Positions 45,508-53,409 of a stretch of DNA of 64,000 bases are shown here, piece by piece. The translations under genes and the position numbers were made by a program. This DNA is from Algoriphagus kandeliae (GTDB lineage: Bacteria > Bacteroidota > Bacteroidia > Cytophagales > Cyclobacteriaceae): assembly GCF_004571135.1 (NCBI RefSeq), contig NZ_SPSB01000004.1, positions 1 through 64,000 on the forward strand, read 5' to 3'. The notes under the pieces are model-generated. The model saw only the letters and a list, made by a program, of their open reading frames with translations. It ran no database searches and had not been told where the DNA came from. The first letter of the stretch is position 1, and every line of letters begins with the position of its first letter.

Positions 45508-47346
45508 ATGATGTTAGTTGTTTGGGTCATGATGTTTTTCGGCCAAGAAGTCGAAAAGTCAGACACTTTAGGTTTGCAGGAAATACAAATTGAGGCCCCG
45601 GCTTACCAAGAATATGGGCGGGGGAAAAAGCGTGTTTCTTGGAATAAAGAAATAGTAAAGAGTTATTCAAGTCGATCTCTGGCTGAGCTTTTAGCAGAAA
45701 AAAGCCCGGTCTTTATCCGTCAATATGGACCGGGAATGTTGGCTTCTCCCAATTTTAGAGGAACATCAGCTGGACACACGGCAATTTTCTGGAATGGAAT
45801 CCCGCTCAACAGTCCTTCTTTAGGACAAAGTGATTTATCAATTCTCCCTTTGATCGTGGCCGATCAAGTCGATCTTACTTTTGGGTCAGAAGGGGCACTT
45901 TTGGGAAATGAGTCATTGGGAGGAGCCATTCATTTAGAAAGCGCTCCTATTTTCAATCAATCACCGAACATAACCCTACAACAGGAAATCGGAAGTTTTG
46001 GCCAATATCATGTAGGCCTAAAAGGAGGATATTCTACTGAAAAGCTGGGCTTCCAAAACAAAGTTTATTATCAAAATAATCCCAACGAATATACTTACCG
46101 GGATTTTTCGGAAGTAGGCTCCCCAATAAAAAAACAGGATCATGCAGCCTTTCAACAGAAGGGTTTTCAGCAAGATTTTCAATGGAAAATTGACCCCAAT
46201 CAACAACTTAAAGCTTCCTATTGGTGGAATAAAGCAAATCGTGAAATCCAACCTGTCATGGGTTCTTCTATTCGGGACTCTCAATCAGATAAGAGTCATC
46301 GCATTTCACTTCAATATTTGCTACTTCGCAGGAAAGGAATAGTTGAGATTCGCTCAGGCTGGGTAAAGGATCTTCAGTTTTTTAACCAAATAAGAAATGA
46401 GACTTCAAGTTTTTTTCTCAATGCAGATTGGACTTTTACTCAATCTCCCAACTGGGAAGTTCGAGTGGGAAGCAGAGGGTCTTTTTTTTCCGGAAATCTA
46501 TCGACCTATTCGGCAGAAGAAACTCGAATAGAAACATATCAATTCCTCAACTTTTCCGGGGTAAATAAACTGGATTTCTCATTCAATTTACGTCAACTGA
46601 AATACCGTGATAAGCTCGTTCCATTTATCCCATCCCTTGGAGTGGATTGGAGGGTATCCGATGAATTTTTATTTAAAACATCGGTAGGAAAAGGTTTTAA
46701 AATCCCGACACTTAATGATCGATTTTGGGAGCCAGGAGGCAATCCCAGCCTACTTCCTGAAGAAAGCTGGCAAGGAGAAATGGGATTTCTGTGGCAAAAA
46801 GGAAATTTTAATTCCCAGCTCACCTATTATAAGATGAAGGTAAACAATTGGATCATCTGGCTGCCAGAAGGATCTATTTGGATTCCAAAAAACCTCAGGG
46901 AAGTTCAAAATCAAGGAATTGAGTGGGAAAGTAAACTGAATACTACTTTAGGACAATATGAACTTCACATGAATTGGGCTTACACTTTTACCCATTCGGT
47001 GAACTTGCCAAATTCCGAAGAACCAGCTTCTTTTTGGGACAAGCAACTTCCCTACACTCCCCAACATCAGGCTCAAGGTTCCCTGAGACTTTCGAGATCA
47101 AAAATCTCGCTTCAGCTAAGTTCTCAATATATAGGAACACGAGCAACTACCCTAGATCATGCGCGACTTATGAAGGGATATTTCCTAGCTCAAATGTATC
47201 TGGGTTATGAAAATATCAAGTTAGGGTCATTTATAACCAGTTTTCAGTTTCGGATTCAAAACCTCTTCAATGAAGAGTATCAAGTACTTTATCTGCGCCC
47301 CATGCCAAGAAGATCATTTCATCTCAATTTATCCATACAACTATGA
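45508..47346 (+). CDS. btuB: TonB-dependent outer-membrane receptor, BtuB type
   Basis: This 612-residue outer-membrane receptor takes up cobalamin with TonB energy. The plug domain spans about 25-140 (SRSLAELLAEKSPVFIRQYG, GSEGALLGNESLGGAI), and the beta-barrel follows, ending in an aromatic-rich strand (SFHLNLSIQL). Cobalamin is assigned because the gene follows a cobalamin riboswitch. The predicted signal peptide (MMLVVWVMMFFGQEV) is short and lacks a positive N-region; an in-frame stop at 45484 leaves no room for a longer ATG start. It overlaps the next gene by 4 bases. Confidence 0.93.
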   Translation: MMLVVWVMMFFGQEVEKSDTLGLQEIQIEAPAYQEYGRGKKRVSWNKEIVKSYSSRSLAELLAEKSPVFIRQYGPGMLASPNFRGTSAGHTAIFWNGIPLNSPSLGQSDLSILPLIVADQVDLTFGSEGALLGNESLGGAIHLESAPIFNQSPNITLQQEIGSFGQYHVGLKGGYSTEKLGFQNKVYYQNNPNEYTYRDFSEVGSPIKKQDHAAFQQKGFQQDFQWKIDPNQQLKASYWWNKANREIQPVMGSSIRDSQSDKSHRISLQYLLLRRKGIVEIRSGWVKDLQFFNQIRNETSSFFLNADWTFTQSPNWEVRVGSRGSFFSGNLSTYSAEETRIETYQFLNFSGVNKLDFSFNLRQLKYRDKLVPFIPSLGVDWRVSDEFLFKTSVGKGFKIPTLNDRFWEPGGNPSLLPEESWQGEMGFLWQKGNFNSQLTYYKMKVNNWIIWLPEGSIWIPKNLREVQNQGIEWESKLNTTLGQYELHMNWAYTFTHSVNLPNSEEPASFWDKQLPYTPQHQAQGSLRLSRSKISLQLSSQYIGTRATTLDHARLMKGYFLAQMYLGYENIKLGSFITSFQFRIQNLFNEEYQVLYLRPMPRRSFHLNLSIQL

Positions 47347-48395
47347 AGTTTAATTTAATTCGACTCGGAAAATCCTTGAGTCTTTCCCTCCTTTTGTTTT
47401 CCTGTATAGAAAATGATCCCGAAAGGCCCTTGGGAGAATTTGATTCGGGAATTTTAATTATGAACGAAGGAGCTTTTGGGGCTAACGACGGAGAAGTTTT
47501 TCACCTTAACCCTTCCACAGGAACTCTCAAAACAAATATTTTCGAATCTGCCAACGCAAGGCCTTTTGCAGGTCTTCTGGAAGATATAATCTACGAAAAT
47601 GACAACTTATACCTAGTAGCCAATACAGGAAAGATTGAGATCGTCAATCCAGGAGATTTTACAAGTTTGGGTGCTATCACCTCCGATTTAGATCAACCGC
47701 GATCCTTGACCGTAAATTCCGGCAAGCTCTTTATCTCTGACTATGGCCCTTACGATCAAAGCTATGGCACCCCTAGCTCGTACATTGCAGTGGTAAGAAA
47801 TAGCTTAGGAGGAGTTGTAGCTAAAAAAATTCCTGTCTCAAGGAAACCTGAGGATGTGATTTCTTTTGGGAATTATATTCTAGTCGCAGGTTCGGAAGAA
47901 GGAAAAGTTGAAGTAATTGACGCAGAAAAGGAAGAAGTTATTAAGACAATAGAGGTAGAAGGAAGCCCGGCTGTTTTTTATGAAGCAGCCGGAAAGATTT
48001 GGCTTTATTCAACCGGATCCGATGAAGTTTATTTTTACAGCTTTCACTTGGACAATTTTACTTTAGCGACGACCAATATTTACCCTATTCCAAATGCAAC
48101 AGGAAAAATAGCCTTTGGAAATAACGACATCATGTATCTTTTGACTAGTTCAGGATGGCCAGAATACAGAGATGGAATCGCCCAAGTTTCTGTTTTAGGT
48201 CCAGAATTGAATCCAAACTGGTACAGCGGCTCTGGCTTTTACGGAATCGGATTTGATAAAGAAAGAGGGGAATTATACTTAGCTAACACGAATGGATTTC
48301 AAGGCAACGGAACTATTACTGTTTTGGATGAAAATGGAACCGAACTTCGAAGCTTTGAATCAGGAAGGGGACCTTCTGGATTCTTGATGAGATAA
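47343..48395 (+). CDS. btuG: BtuG-like surface lipoprotein (DUF5074/YncE-type beta-propeller)
   Basis: A 350-residue lipoprotein with signal peptide and lipobox LFSC (Cys21). The mature part is a seven-bladed-propeller-like repeat protein (GILIMNEGAFGANDG start, VEVIDAEKEEVIKTIEVEG, GELYLANTNGFQGNG), matching the DUF5074/YVTN class. In Bacteroides, BtuG proteins of this type bind B12 very tightly and sit on BtuB. Here the gene overlaps btuB by 4 bases under the same riboswitch. The B12-binding role is therefore well supported by context, though not proven by sequence. Confidence 0.85.
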   Translation: MKFNLIRLGKSLSLSLLLFSCIENDPERPLGEFDSGILIMNEGAFGANDGEVFHLNPSTGTLKTNIFESANARPFAGLLEDIIYENDNLYLVANTGKIEIVNPGDFTSLGAITSDLDQPRSLTVNSGKLFISDYGPYDQSYGTPSSYIAVVRNSLGGVVAKKIPVSRKPEDVISFGNYILVAGSEEGKVEVIDAEKEEVIKTIEVEGSPAVFYEAAGKIWLYSTGSDEVYFYSFHLDNFTLATTNIYPIPNATGKIAFGNNDIMYLLTSSGWPEYRDGIAQVSVLGPELNPNWYSGSGFYGIGFDKERGELYLANTNGFQGNGTITVLDENGTELRSFESGRGPSGFLMR

Positions 48396-48403
48396 CTTTA
48401 AAC

Positions 48404-48439
48404 AAAAAGCCTCTTTTTAACTAGAAAAGAGGCTTTTTT
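48404..48439. terminator. Bidirectional terminator between btuG-like gene and meaB
   Basis: The perfect 14-bp stem AAAAAGCCTCTTTT/AAAAGAGGCTTTTT (48404-48417, 48425-48438) has a 7-nt loop and serves both converging genes. Confidence 0.93.
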
Positions 48440-48474
48440 AATATCCTTGATAGGCATAAGTCAAGAATTAAATT

Positions 48475-49482
48475 CTAAGAATTCTTGATTTGAAAGTTTT
48501 CAAAAAACACATTCACTAGCTTTCGAGCAAAGGTTAAAGGACTGATCTTACCTTCTTTGACATGTTCCCTTTCTGAAGCTAATAAGTTTTGGACTTTTGC
48601 CTGTTCATGGAAAGCCTTCCCCAATAAATATTGCACATATTCATCCAGCCATCTTAGCCTTTGCTCAGCTCGGTTTAATTCAAAATATCCGGAATCAAGC
48701 ATTTTCTCTTGATATTTTTCAACCATTTCCCAACACTCATCAAGTCCTTCTCCTGTCAAAGATGAACCCGTAATCACAGAAGGATACCAACCATTTTCTG
48801 ATGGGGGGAATAAATGAAGTGCATTCCGATATTGAGTTTTGGCCTTTTTAGCAGCTTGAATATTTTCTCCGTCTGCCTTATTGATCAAAACTCCATCAGC
48901 CATCTCCATAATGCCTTTTTTGATACCCTGAAGCTCATCTCCGGCCCCAGGTAGCATTAACAAAAGGAAAAAGTCGACCATCCCTTTGACAGCTGTTTCT
49001 GACTGTCCCACTCCTACGGTTTCCACCAATATCACATCATAACCAGCCGCCTCACAAAGAAGCATGGCTTCTCGTGTTTTGGCACTGACACCACCCAAAG
49101 TAGAACCGGAAGGACTAGGCCGAATGAAAGCCCGACGATCAGCAGCTAATTTTTCCATCCGGGTTTTATCACCCAAAATACTTCCTTTGGTCTTCTGACT
49201 GGAAGGATCGACCGCCAAAACAGCCACTTTTTTACCCTTCTCTAAGAGCATTTTCCCAAAAGCCTCTATGAATGTACTTTTTCCCACTCCCGGGACTCCA
49301 GTAATTCCAATCCGAATTGAATTTCCAGAAAAAGGTAAAATTTCTTGAACCAACGAACTGGCCAACTCCGAATCTGTGGAAAGATTACTTTCAACCAAGG
49401 TGATTGCCTGGGCCAAAATCGCTCGATTTTCTTCCAAAATACCAGCCTTATACTCTTCTAAAGATTTCCGGTTTTTAATCAT
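48475..49482 (-). CDS. meaB: Methylmalonyl-CoA mutase chaperone GTPase
   Basis: MeaB is a G3E-family GTPase that loads and protects the cobalamin cofactor of methylmalonyl-CoA mutase. It has Walker A GVPGVGKST, the DPSS and ETVGVGQSE switch segments, and NKADG for guanine specificity. The reading frame could begin at 49527, but I chose ATG 49482 (MIKNRKSLEEY, 335 residues). This gives normal family length and reduces the overlap with the upstream gene to 8 bases. Its location beside B12 uptake genes and in the same window as mutAB fits one B12-dependent pathway. Confidence 0.95.
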   Translation of the reverse strand: MIKNRKSLEEYKAGILEENRAILAQAITLVESNLSTDSELASSLVQEILPFSGNSIRIGITGVPGVGKSTFIEAFGKMLLEKGKKVAVLAVDPSSQKTKGSILGDKTRMEKLAADRRAFIRPSPSGSTLGGVSAKTREAMLLCEAAGYDVILVETVGVGQSETAVKGMVDFFLLLMLPGAGDELQGIKKGIMEMADGVLINKADGENIQAAKKAKTQYRNALHLFPPSENGWYPSVITGSSLTGEGLDECWEMVEKYQEKMLDSGYFELNRAEQRLRWLDEYVQYLLGKAFHEQAKVQNLLASEREHVKEGKISPLTFARKLVNVFFENFQIKNS

Positions 49483-49882
49483 GATCTTGAAAGGTAAATC
49501 GGACTTCACCCATTGGTGTTTTTTCAAAAGTTGCCTTTAAATAGGGTTGCCATTCTTGTGGAAAATGAGGTTCAGAAGGAGACAAAGCTATCTCATCTTG
49601 AAGTTTTTCAGAAAAGAAATACACAGAAGTAGTCCCATATTTAGTATGTGGCAAAGCCTCTCCAAATTCCTTCATCCAATTTGGGTCCTCGTCTAGGATG
49701 TGAATGGCATAAATCCTTTTTACAGGTCCAGTATTATTTTCATTTCGGTAAAAACCAATTTCCTCATACTTGCCTTCAAAGCGCTCCAAACCCGGCTGAG
49801 TGAGGCTTTCCTTTCCGATGTAAATCACCAGAGCAAAAATTAAAAATCCGATTAGCAGAAATATAAGTCTCGACTTGTTCAA
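49475..49882 (-). CDS. Hypothetical membrane-anchored protein
   Basis: A 135-residue protein with one N-terminal transmembrane helix (about residues 6-24) and a soluble domain outside the inner membrane. I do not recognise the domain; it contains KRIYAIHILDEDPNWMKEF and a Pro/Trp-rich EPHFPQEWQPYL segment. It overlaps meaB by 8 bases and is probably co-transcribed with it, but a functional tie to B12 is not shown. Confidence 0.78.
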   Translation of the reverse strand: MNKSRLIFLLIGFLIFALVIYIGKESLTQPGLERFEGKYEEIGFYRNENNTGPVKRIYAIHILDEDPNWMKEFGEALPHTKYGTTSVYFFSEKLQDEIALSPSEPHFPQEWQPYLKATFEKTPMGEVRFTFQDHD

Positions 49883-49933
49883 ATCATTAGGGGTTCAGCA
49901 CAATTGGCCTTAATTTAGCCCAAAATTCTGAAA

Positions 49934-50467
49934 ATGGGATTTGAATATATCAAAGCACTTCACATCATTTTTGTAGTCACCTGGTTTGCAGGCCTTTTTT
50001 ACATCGTTCGGCTATTTATCTACCAAACAGAGGCTATGGAGCGACCAGAATCCGAGCGGGCAATTCTGAAGCCCCAATTGGATTTGATGGCTTCGCGACT
50101 TTGGTACATTATTACCTGGCCATCTGCTATCCTAACTTTAATTTTCGGCTTGTGGGTTTTGAGCTATCGCATGGGCTACCTGCAATTAGGTTTTATGCAT
50201 GCCAAATTGGGATTTGTTGTCCTATTATATGCATACCACTTGGGCTGTCATTTTCTTTTCAAAGAAATTCAAAAAGGACGAACTCGTTGGACTTCGACAC
50301 AGTTACGAATTTGGAATGAAGCATCCACCCTTCTTCTTTTTGCCATTGTTTTCCTCATAGTTTTAAAAAATACCCTCAGTATGGTATGGGGAATCGTGGG
50401 ACTGATTGGATTAGGGGTACTCTTGATGGCAGGCATCAAGATTTATAAAAAATACAGAACAAAATAA
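49934..50467 (+). CDS. hemJ: HemJ-type protoporphyrinogen oxidase
   Basis: A 177-residue inner-membrane protein with four to five helices. It has the HemJ residues His10 (IKALHIIFVVTWFAGLFYI), WPS in the second helix, and His89 and Lys91 in MHAKLGF. HemJ oxidises protoporphyrinogen IX to protoporphyrin IX in heme synthesis. The gene is followed after 8 bases by an SCO gene and then a cytochrome c gene, which fits a heme and respiratory-oxidase operon. Confidence 0.92.
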   Translation: MGFEYIKALHIIFVVTWFAGLFYIVRLFIYQTEAMERPESERAILKPQLDLMASRLWYIITWPSAILTLIFGLWVLSYRMGYLQLGFMHAKLGFVVLLYAYHLGCHFLFKEIQKGRTRWTSTQLRIWNEASTLLLFAIVFLIVLKNTLSMVWGIVGLIGLGVLLMAGIKIYKKYRTK

Positions 50468-50475
50468 CAGGGATT

Positions 50476-51132
50476 ATGAGTAATACATTTCGCTTTTTGG
50501 GAATCGCCCTGATTTCAACTCTATTTTGGCAATGCCAGGGAGCAACACAGGAGGAAGAAAATTCAAAGCTTCCCATTTTGGGAAATTGGCATGTGAATGA
50601 AATTGAGATTGAAGGAAAAATGCTATACGATACCGTTTACCATGAAATAGCGGATTTCGAGTTCATCAACCAACTAGGAGACACCATCTCCAAGGAGGAT
50701 GTTCAAGGTAAAATCTACGTGGCTGATTTCTTTTTTACCACTTGCCCGACCATTTGCCCTATCATGAAAAAGGAAATGCTTCGCGTCTATGAGACCTATA
50801 AGGACAATCCGAATTTCCTCATCTTAAGTCATACAATCGATCCTACTCATGACACCCAGGAGGTTTTAAAAACCTATGCAGAAAAGCTTGGGGTGGAAGA
50901 TGCTAGTACCTGGAATTTCCTAACTGGAGATGCAGAAAAGATTTATGAGATCGGTCAAACAAGTTACCTAACGACTGCAATGGAAGATCAAAATGAACCC
51001 GGCGGGTTCTTGCATAGTGGAGCTTTCGTCCTTGTGGATGGGGAAGGTCACATCCGAGGAGTCTATGACGGCACAAAAAGTGATCAAGTCGATCGATTGA
51101 TGAGAGATATTCCCAAATTGCTTAAGCCATGA
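50476..51132 (+). CDS. SCO1/SenC family copper chaperone
   Basis: This 218-residue lipoprotein has a lipobox FWQC (Cys20) and a thioredoxin fold. The copper-binding set is Cys90 and Cys94 (TTCPTICP) and His180 (FLHSGAF). SCO proteins deliver copper to the CuA site of cytochrome c oxidase or maintain its thiols. It is placed between hemJ and a cytochrome c gene and overlaps the latter by 4 bases. Confidence 0.95.
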   Translation: MSNTFRFLGIALISTLFWQCQGATQEEENSKLPILGNWHVNEIEIEGKMLYDTVYHEIADFEFINQLGDTISKEDVQGKIYVADFFFTTCPTICPIMKKEMLRVYETYKDNPNFLILSHTIDPTHDTQEVLKTYAEKLGVEDASTWNFLTGDAEKIYEIGQTSYLTTAMEDQNEPGGFLHSGAFVLVDGEGHIRGVYDGTKSDQVDRLMRDIPKLLKP

Positions 51133-51578
51133 AACATTGCCTTTGGGGCTTTATTCTAGCTTTGATAGTGGCATGTACCCCAAAAAGTACCCAAGAGGAA
51201 AATTACCTATCGGAAATTTCTGATCCTGAGGTTATGAAATACGCCATTCATGGTAAAACCCTCTATGAGAATTACTGTGGAAATTGCCATCAAAATGACG
51301 GCAAAGGTTTAGGGAAATTGATTCCTCCACTGCGCGATGCAGACTATTTCCGAGAAAGCATGCATCGCACCGTCTGGATTATGAGACATGGCCAAACCGG
51401 AGAAATCACAGTAAATGGGGAAAAATATGATCAAGCGATGCCTCCAAATACAGCTTTGAAGCCATTGGATATTGCTCAAATCACCACCTATCTCTATAAT
51501 ATTTGGGGAATGGAAGAAGGTGTAATTACTTCTTCACAAGTGGAAGAATTTCTAAAATCGAAACCGGATAATTATTGA
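51129..51578 (+). CDS. Lipid-anchored class I cytochrome c
   Basis: This 149-residue protein has a lipobox IVAC (Cys16) and one heme site CGNCH (Cys50, Cys53, His54). The distal methionine is likely Met104 in AMPPN. It is a periplasmic electron carrier held at the membrane. It is last in the hemJ-SCO-cytochrome c operon. The gene ends two bases before the converging hypothetical gene without a clear terminator. Confidence 0.94.
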   Translation: MKHCLWGFILALIVACTPKSTQEENYLSEISDPEVMKYAIHGKTLYENYCGNCHQNDGKGLGKLIPPLRDADYFRESMHRTVWIMRHGQTGEITVNGEKYDQAMPPNTALKPLDIAQITTYLYNIWGMEEGVITSSQVEEFLKSKPDNY

Positions 51579-51579
51579 G

Positions 51580-52005
51580 TTATTCAGTTCCTAGTAATAC
51601 ATCAGCTCTTGCCAAAGCTGCTTTGATGTCTTCGTTAACCTTCTGAACCATTGACATCTGTTCCTCTAGATAAGCTTTTACTTCTTCAGGAGTTCGCTCG
51701 CCATCCTCAGTATCGTATTGACGCATCCATACAAACATCCCTTCATGCGCTTGTGATAAATCATAAGCCAAAGCTTTCAATTCATCTACTTGGACAGAAT
51801 CTACTTCGGGATTGGATTCCAACTCCTCTGCCCGATTCAATGCCTCCCGCTCCAAATTTTTCAATTTCCCCATCAAAGGCATCACTTCGTCATGAACAGC
51901 AATCACTTCTGCTCTAAGATTTTTATTCTCCTCCGAAAGACTTGAACCACAAGCCACTAACAATGAAATAAACAATAAAGTAAAAATGAATGTGTATCGC
52001 TTCAT
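51580..52005 (-). CDS. Hypothetical coiled-coil lipoprotein
   Basis: A 141-residue protein with a signal peptide and lipobox (LVAC, Cys19). The mature part is almost entirely helical with heptad-like leucines (NKNLRAEVIAVHDEVMPLMGKL onward) and acidic C-terminal helices. I do not recognise a named family. It is likely an envelope lipoprotein; its role is unknown. Confidence 0.8.
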   Translation of the reverse strand: MKRYTFIFTLLFISLLVACGSSLSEENKNLRAEVIAVHDEVMPLMGKLKNLEREALNRAEELESNPEVDSVQVDELKALAYDLSQAHEGMFVWMRQYDTEDGERTPEEVKAYLEEQMSMVQKVNEDIKAALARADVLLGTE

Positions 52006-52130
52006 GTCTAAGAGTTTTTATACTGGTAATTTACAATTATTTCTTTTTTTAATTAAATTTTTTAGAGATAAAAATTGATGAAGCAAATATAAATTCCTAG
52101 TGCTATTTTTAACCAAAAATTGAGAATAAA

Positions 52131-52952
52131 ATGAAGGCTTTTTGTTTTGCAGACGGGAAATTTGTCCCGACAGTAGATGCTACCATCCATCCTACTGACC
52201 TTGGATTGATTCGTGGATATGGGATTTTTGACTTCTTCCGGACTGTGAATTATCAACCGCTTTTCTTGGAAGATTATCTGGATCGCTTCATTAATTCTGC
52301 TGCGAAAACCTATTTGCCCCTTCCTTATTCTAGAGAACAGCTGCGTGCTATAATCAGGGAGTTAATTGAAAAAAATGACCTGAAGCAAGGAGGAATCCGA
52401 ATGGTTTTGAGCGGAGGGGTTTCAGAAAATCATTTCTCACCGGCCCAAGGCAAGCTTTTCATCTTTGCCGAAGATCTGATTTTTCCTTCGCAGGAAAAGT
52501 ATGAAAAAGGCATCAAGCTCCTATCCTTGGAGCATGTGCGACCTATAGCTTCGATCAAAACTACCAATTATGCCTTAGCAGTATGGCATTCCCATATTTG
52601 GAAAGAGCAAAGAGCTGAAGATGTATTGTATCACCAAAATAAGTATGTGAGCGAAAGCTCCCGAAGCAATTTCTTTATAGTGAAAAATGGAGAAATCATC
52701 ACCCCTTCAGAAAACATTCTTTTGGGAATCACTCGGAAAAACATCATCAACTTAGCTCCAGTACCAGTTCATATCCGTCCACTGACTTTAATTGAAGCTT
52801 TGGAGGCGGATGAAGCATTTATCACCTCCACTACCAAGATCCTTCTTCCCGTCACTCAAATCGATGAGCAAAAAATAGGAAACGGCCAACCAGGTCCTAT
52901 TTCAATGGACTTGCTTGACCGTTTCAAGAAATTGGAAAGTGAATTACAGTAA
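52131..52952 (+). CDS. Class IV aminotransferase (PLP fold type IV)
   Basis: A 273-residue PLP enzyme of the branched-chain aminotransferase / aminodeoxychorismate lyase fold. The PLP lysine is Lys143 (SIKTTNYALA). The start has the HPTDLGLIRGYGIFDFFRT block, and ESSRSNFFIV and the EADEAFITSTTKILLPV stretch follow. Branched-chain aminotransferase, D-amino acid aminotransferase and PabC cannot be separated with confidence here. It is monocistronic, with an AT-rich 125-base upstream gap. Confidence 0.92.
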   Translation: MKAFCFADGKFVPTVDATIHPTDLGLIRGYGIFDFFRTVNYQPLFLEDYLDRFINSAAKTYLPLPYSREQLRAIIRELIEKNDLKQGGIRMVLSGGVSENHFSPAQGKLFIFAEDLIFPSQEKYEKGIKLLSLEHVRPIASIKTTNYALAVWHSHIWKEQRAEDVLYHQNKYVSESSRSNFFIVKNGEIITPSENILLGITRKNIINLAPVPVHIRPLTLIEALEADEAFITSTTKILLPVTQIDEQKIGNGQPGPISMDLLDRFKKLESELQ

Positions 52953-52954
52953 TG

Positions 52955-53404
52955 CTATTGAATCAGCTCTGCATCCTGTAAGATATACATGAGCTTTTCT
53001 GGGTCTTTGGCATTTAAAGTCAATTTGCCTCTGACCCGAACTCGCTTTGATGTGTATTTAATCGGATCTCGGAGCATCACCTCCATTACTGTTTCAGGAC
53101 CTCCAGAGCCACAAAAGAAACATTCAGCAAGCGGCAAACTGGACAAAATAATATGCTCTGGTTTAAACATTCCCTCGAAAGGAATAATATAGCCGTCAGC
53201 CTCCACGACCGTCCCTTCTAATTTTTTGATTTTATCAGAAAAAACAGGAACATAAAGTTCCCCAAATTCATCCTCGCTGATTTTGTAACTCACCTCAGCT
53301 AAACTCCTCCAGACATTCGTGTCCTGAGCTTTTGCAGAGCTAAAAACAAGTAGCAAAAGAGCAAAAGCACTTATCAAGAACGGGTATTTTCTATTCATTT
53401 TCAT
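52955..53404 (-). CDS. DUF3299 exported protein
   Basis: A 149-residue protein with a signal peptide (to about AKAQ, residue 27). The conserved part has VEADGYIIPFEGMF, then PLAECFFCGSGGPETVMEV and KYTSKRVRVRGKL, which I recognise as DUF3299. The CFFCG pair is a plausible metal or thiol site. It is the last gene of an operon with an FtsX-like permease and a LolD-like ATPase (5 bases downstream of the permease). DUF3299 genes beside such ABC genes are known in proteobacteria, where from memory I recall a zinc-regulated set in Vibrio. Confidence 0.85.
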   Translation of the reverse strand: MKMNRKYPFLISAFALLLLVFSSAKAQDTNVWRSLAEVSYKISEDEFGELYVPVFSDKIKKLEGTVVEADGYIIPFEGMFKPEHIILSSLPLAECFFCGSGGPETVMEVMLRDPIKYTSKRVRVRGKLTLNAKDPEKLMYILQDAELIQ

Positions 53405-53409
53405 TTCAA

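Noticed and set aside
45279..45593. 104-residue open frame across the B12 riboswitch
   Set aside because: It overlaps the conserved riboswitch core and the start of btuB, and its peptide has no domain or signal features. It is a chance frame.
49483..49527. Longer N-terminus of MeaB
   Set aside because: The extra 15 codons lie inside the 3' end of the upstream gene and do not match the family start. ATG 49482 is preferred.
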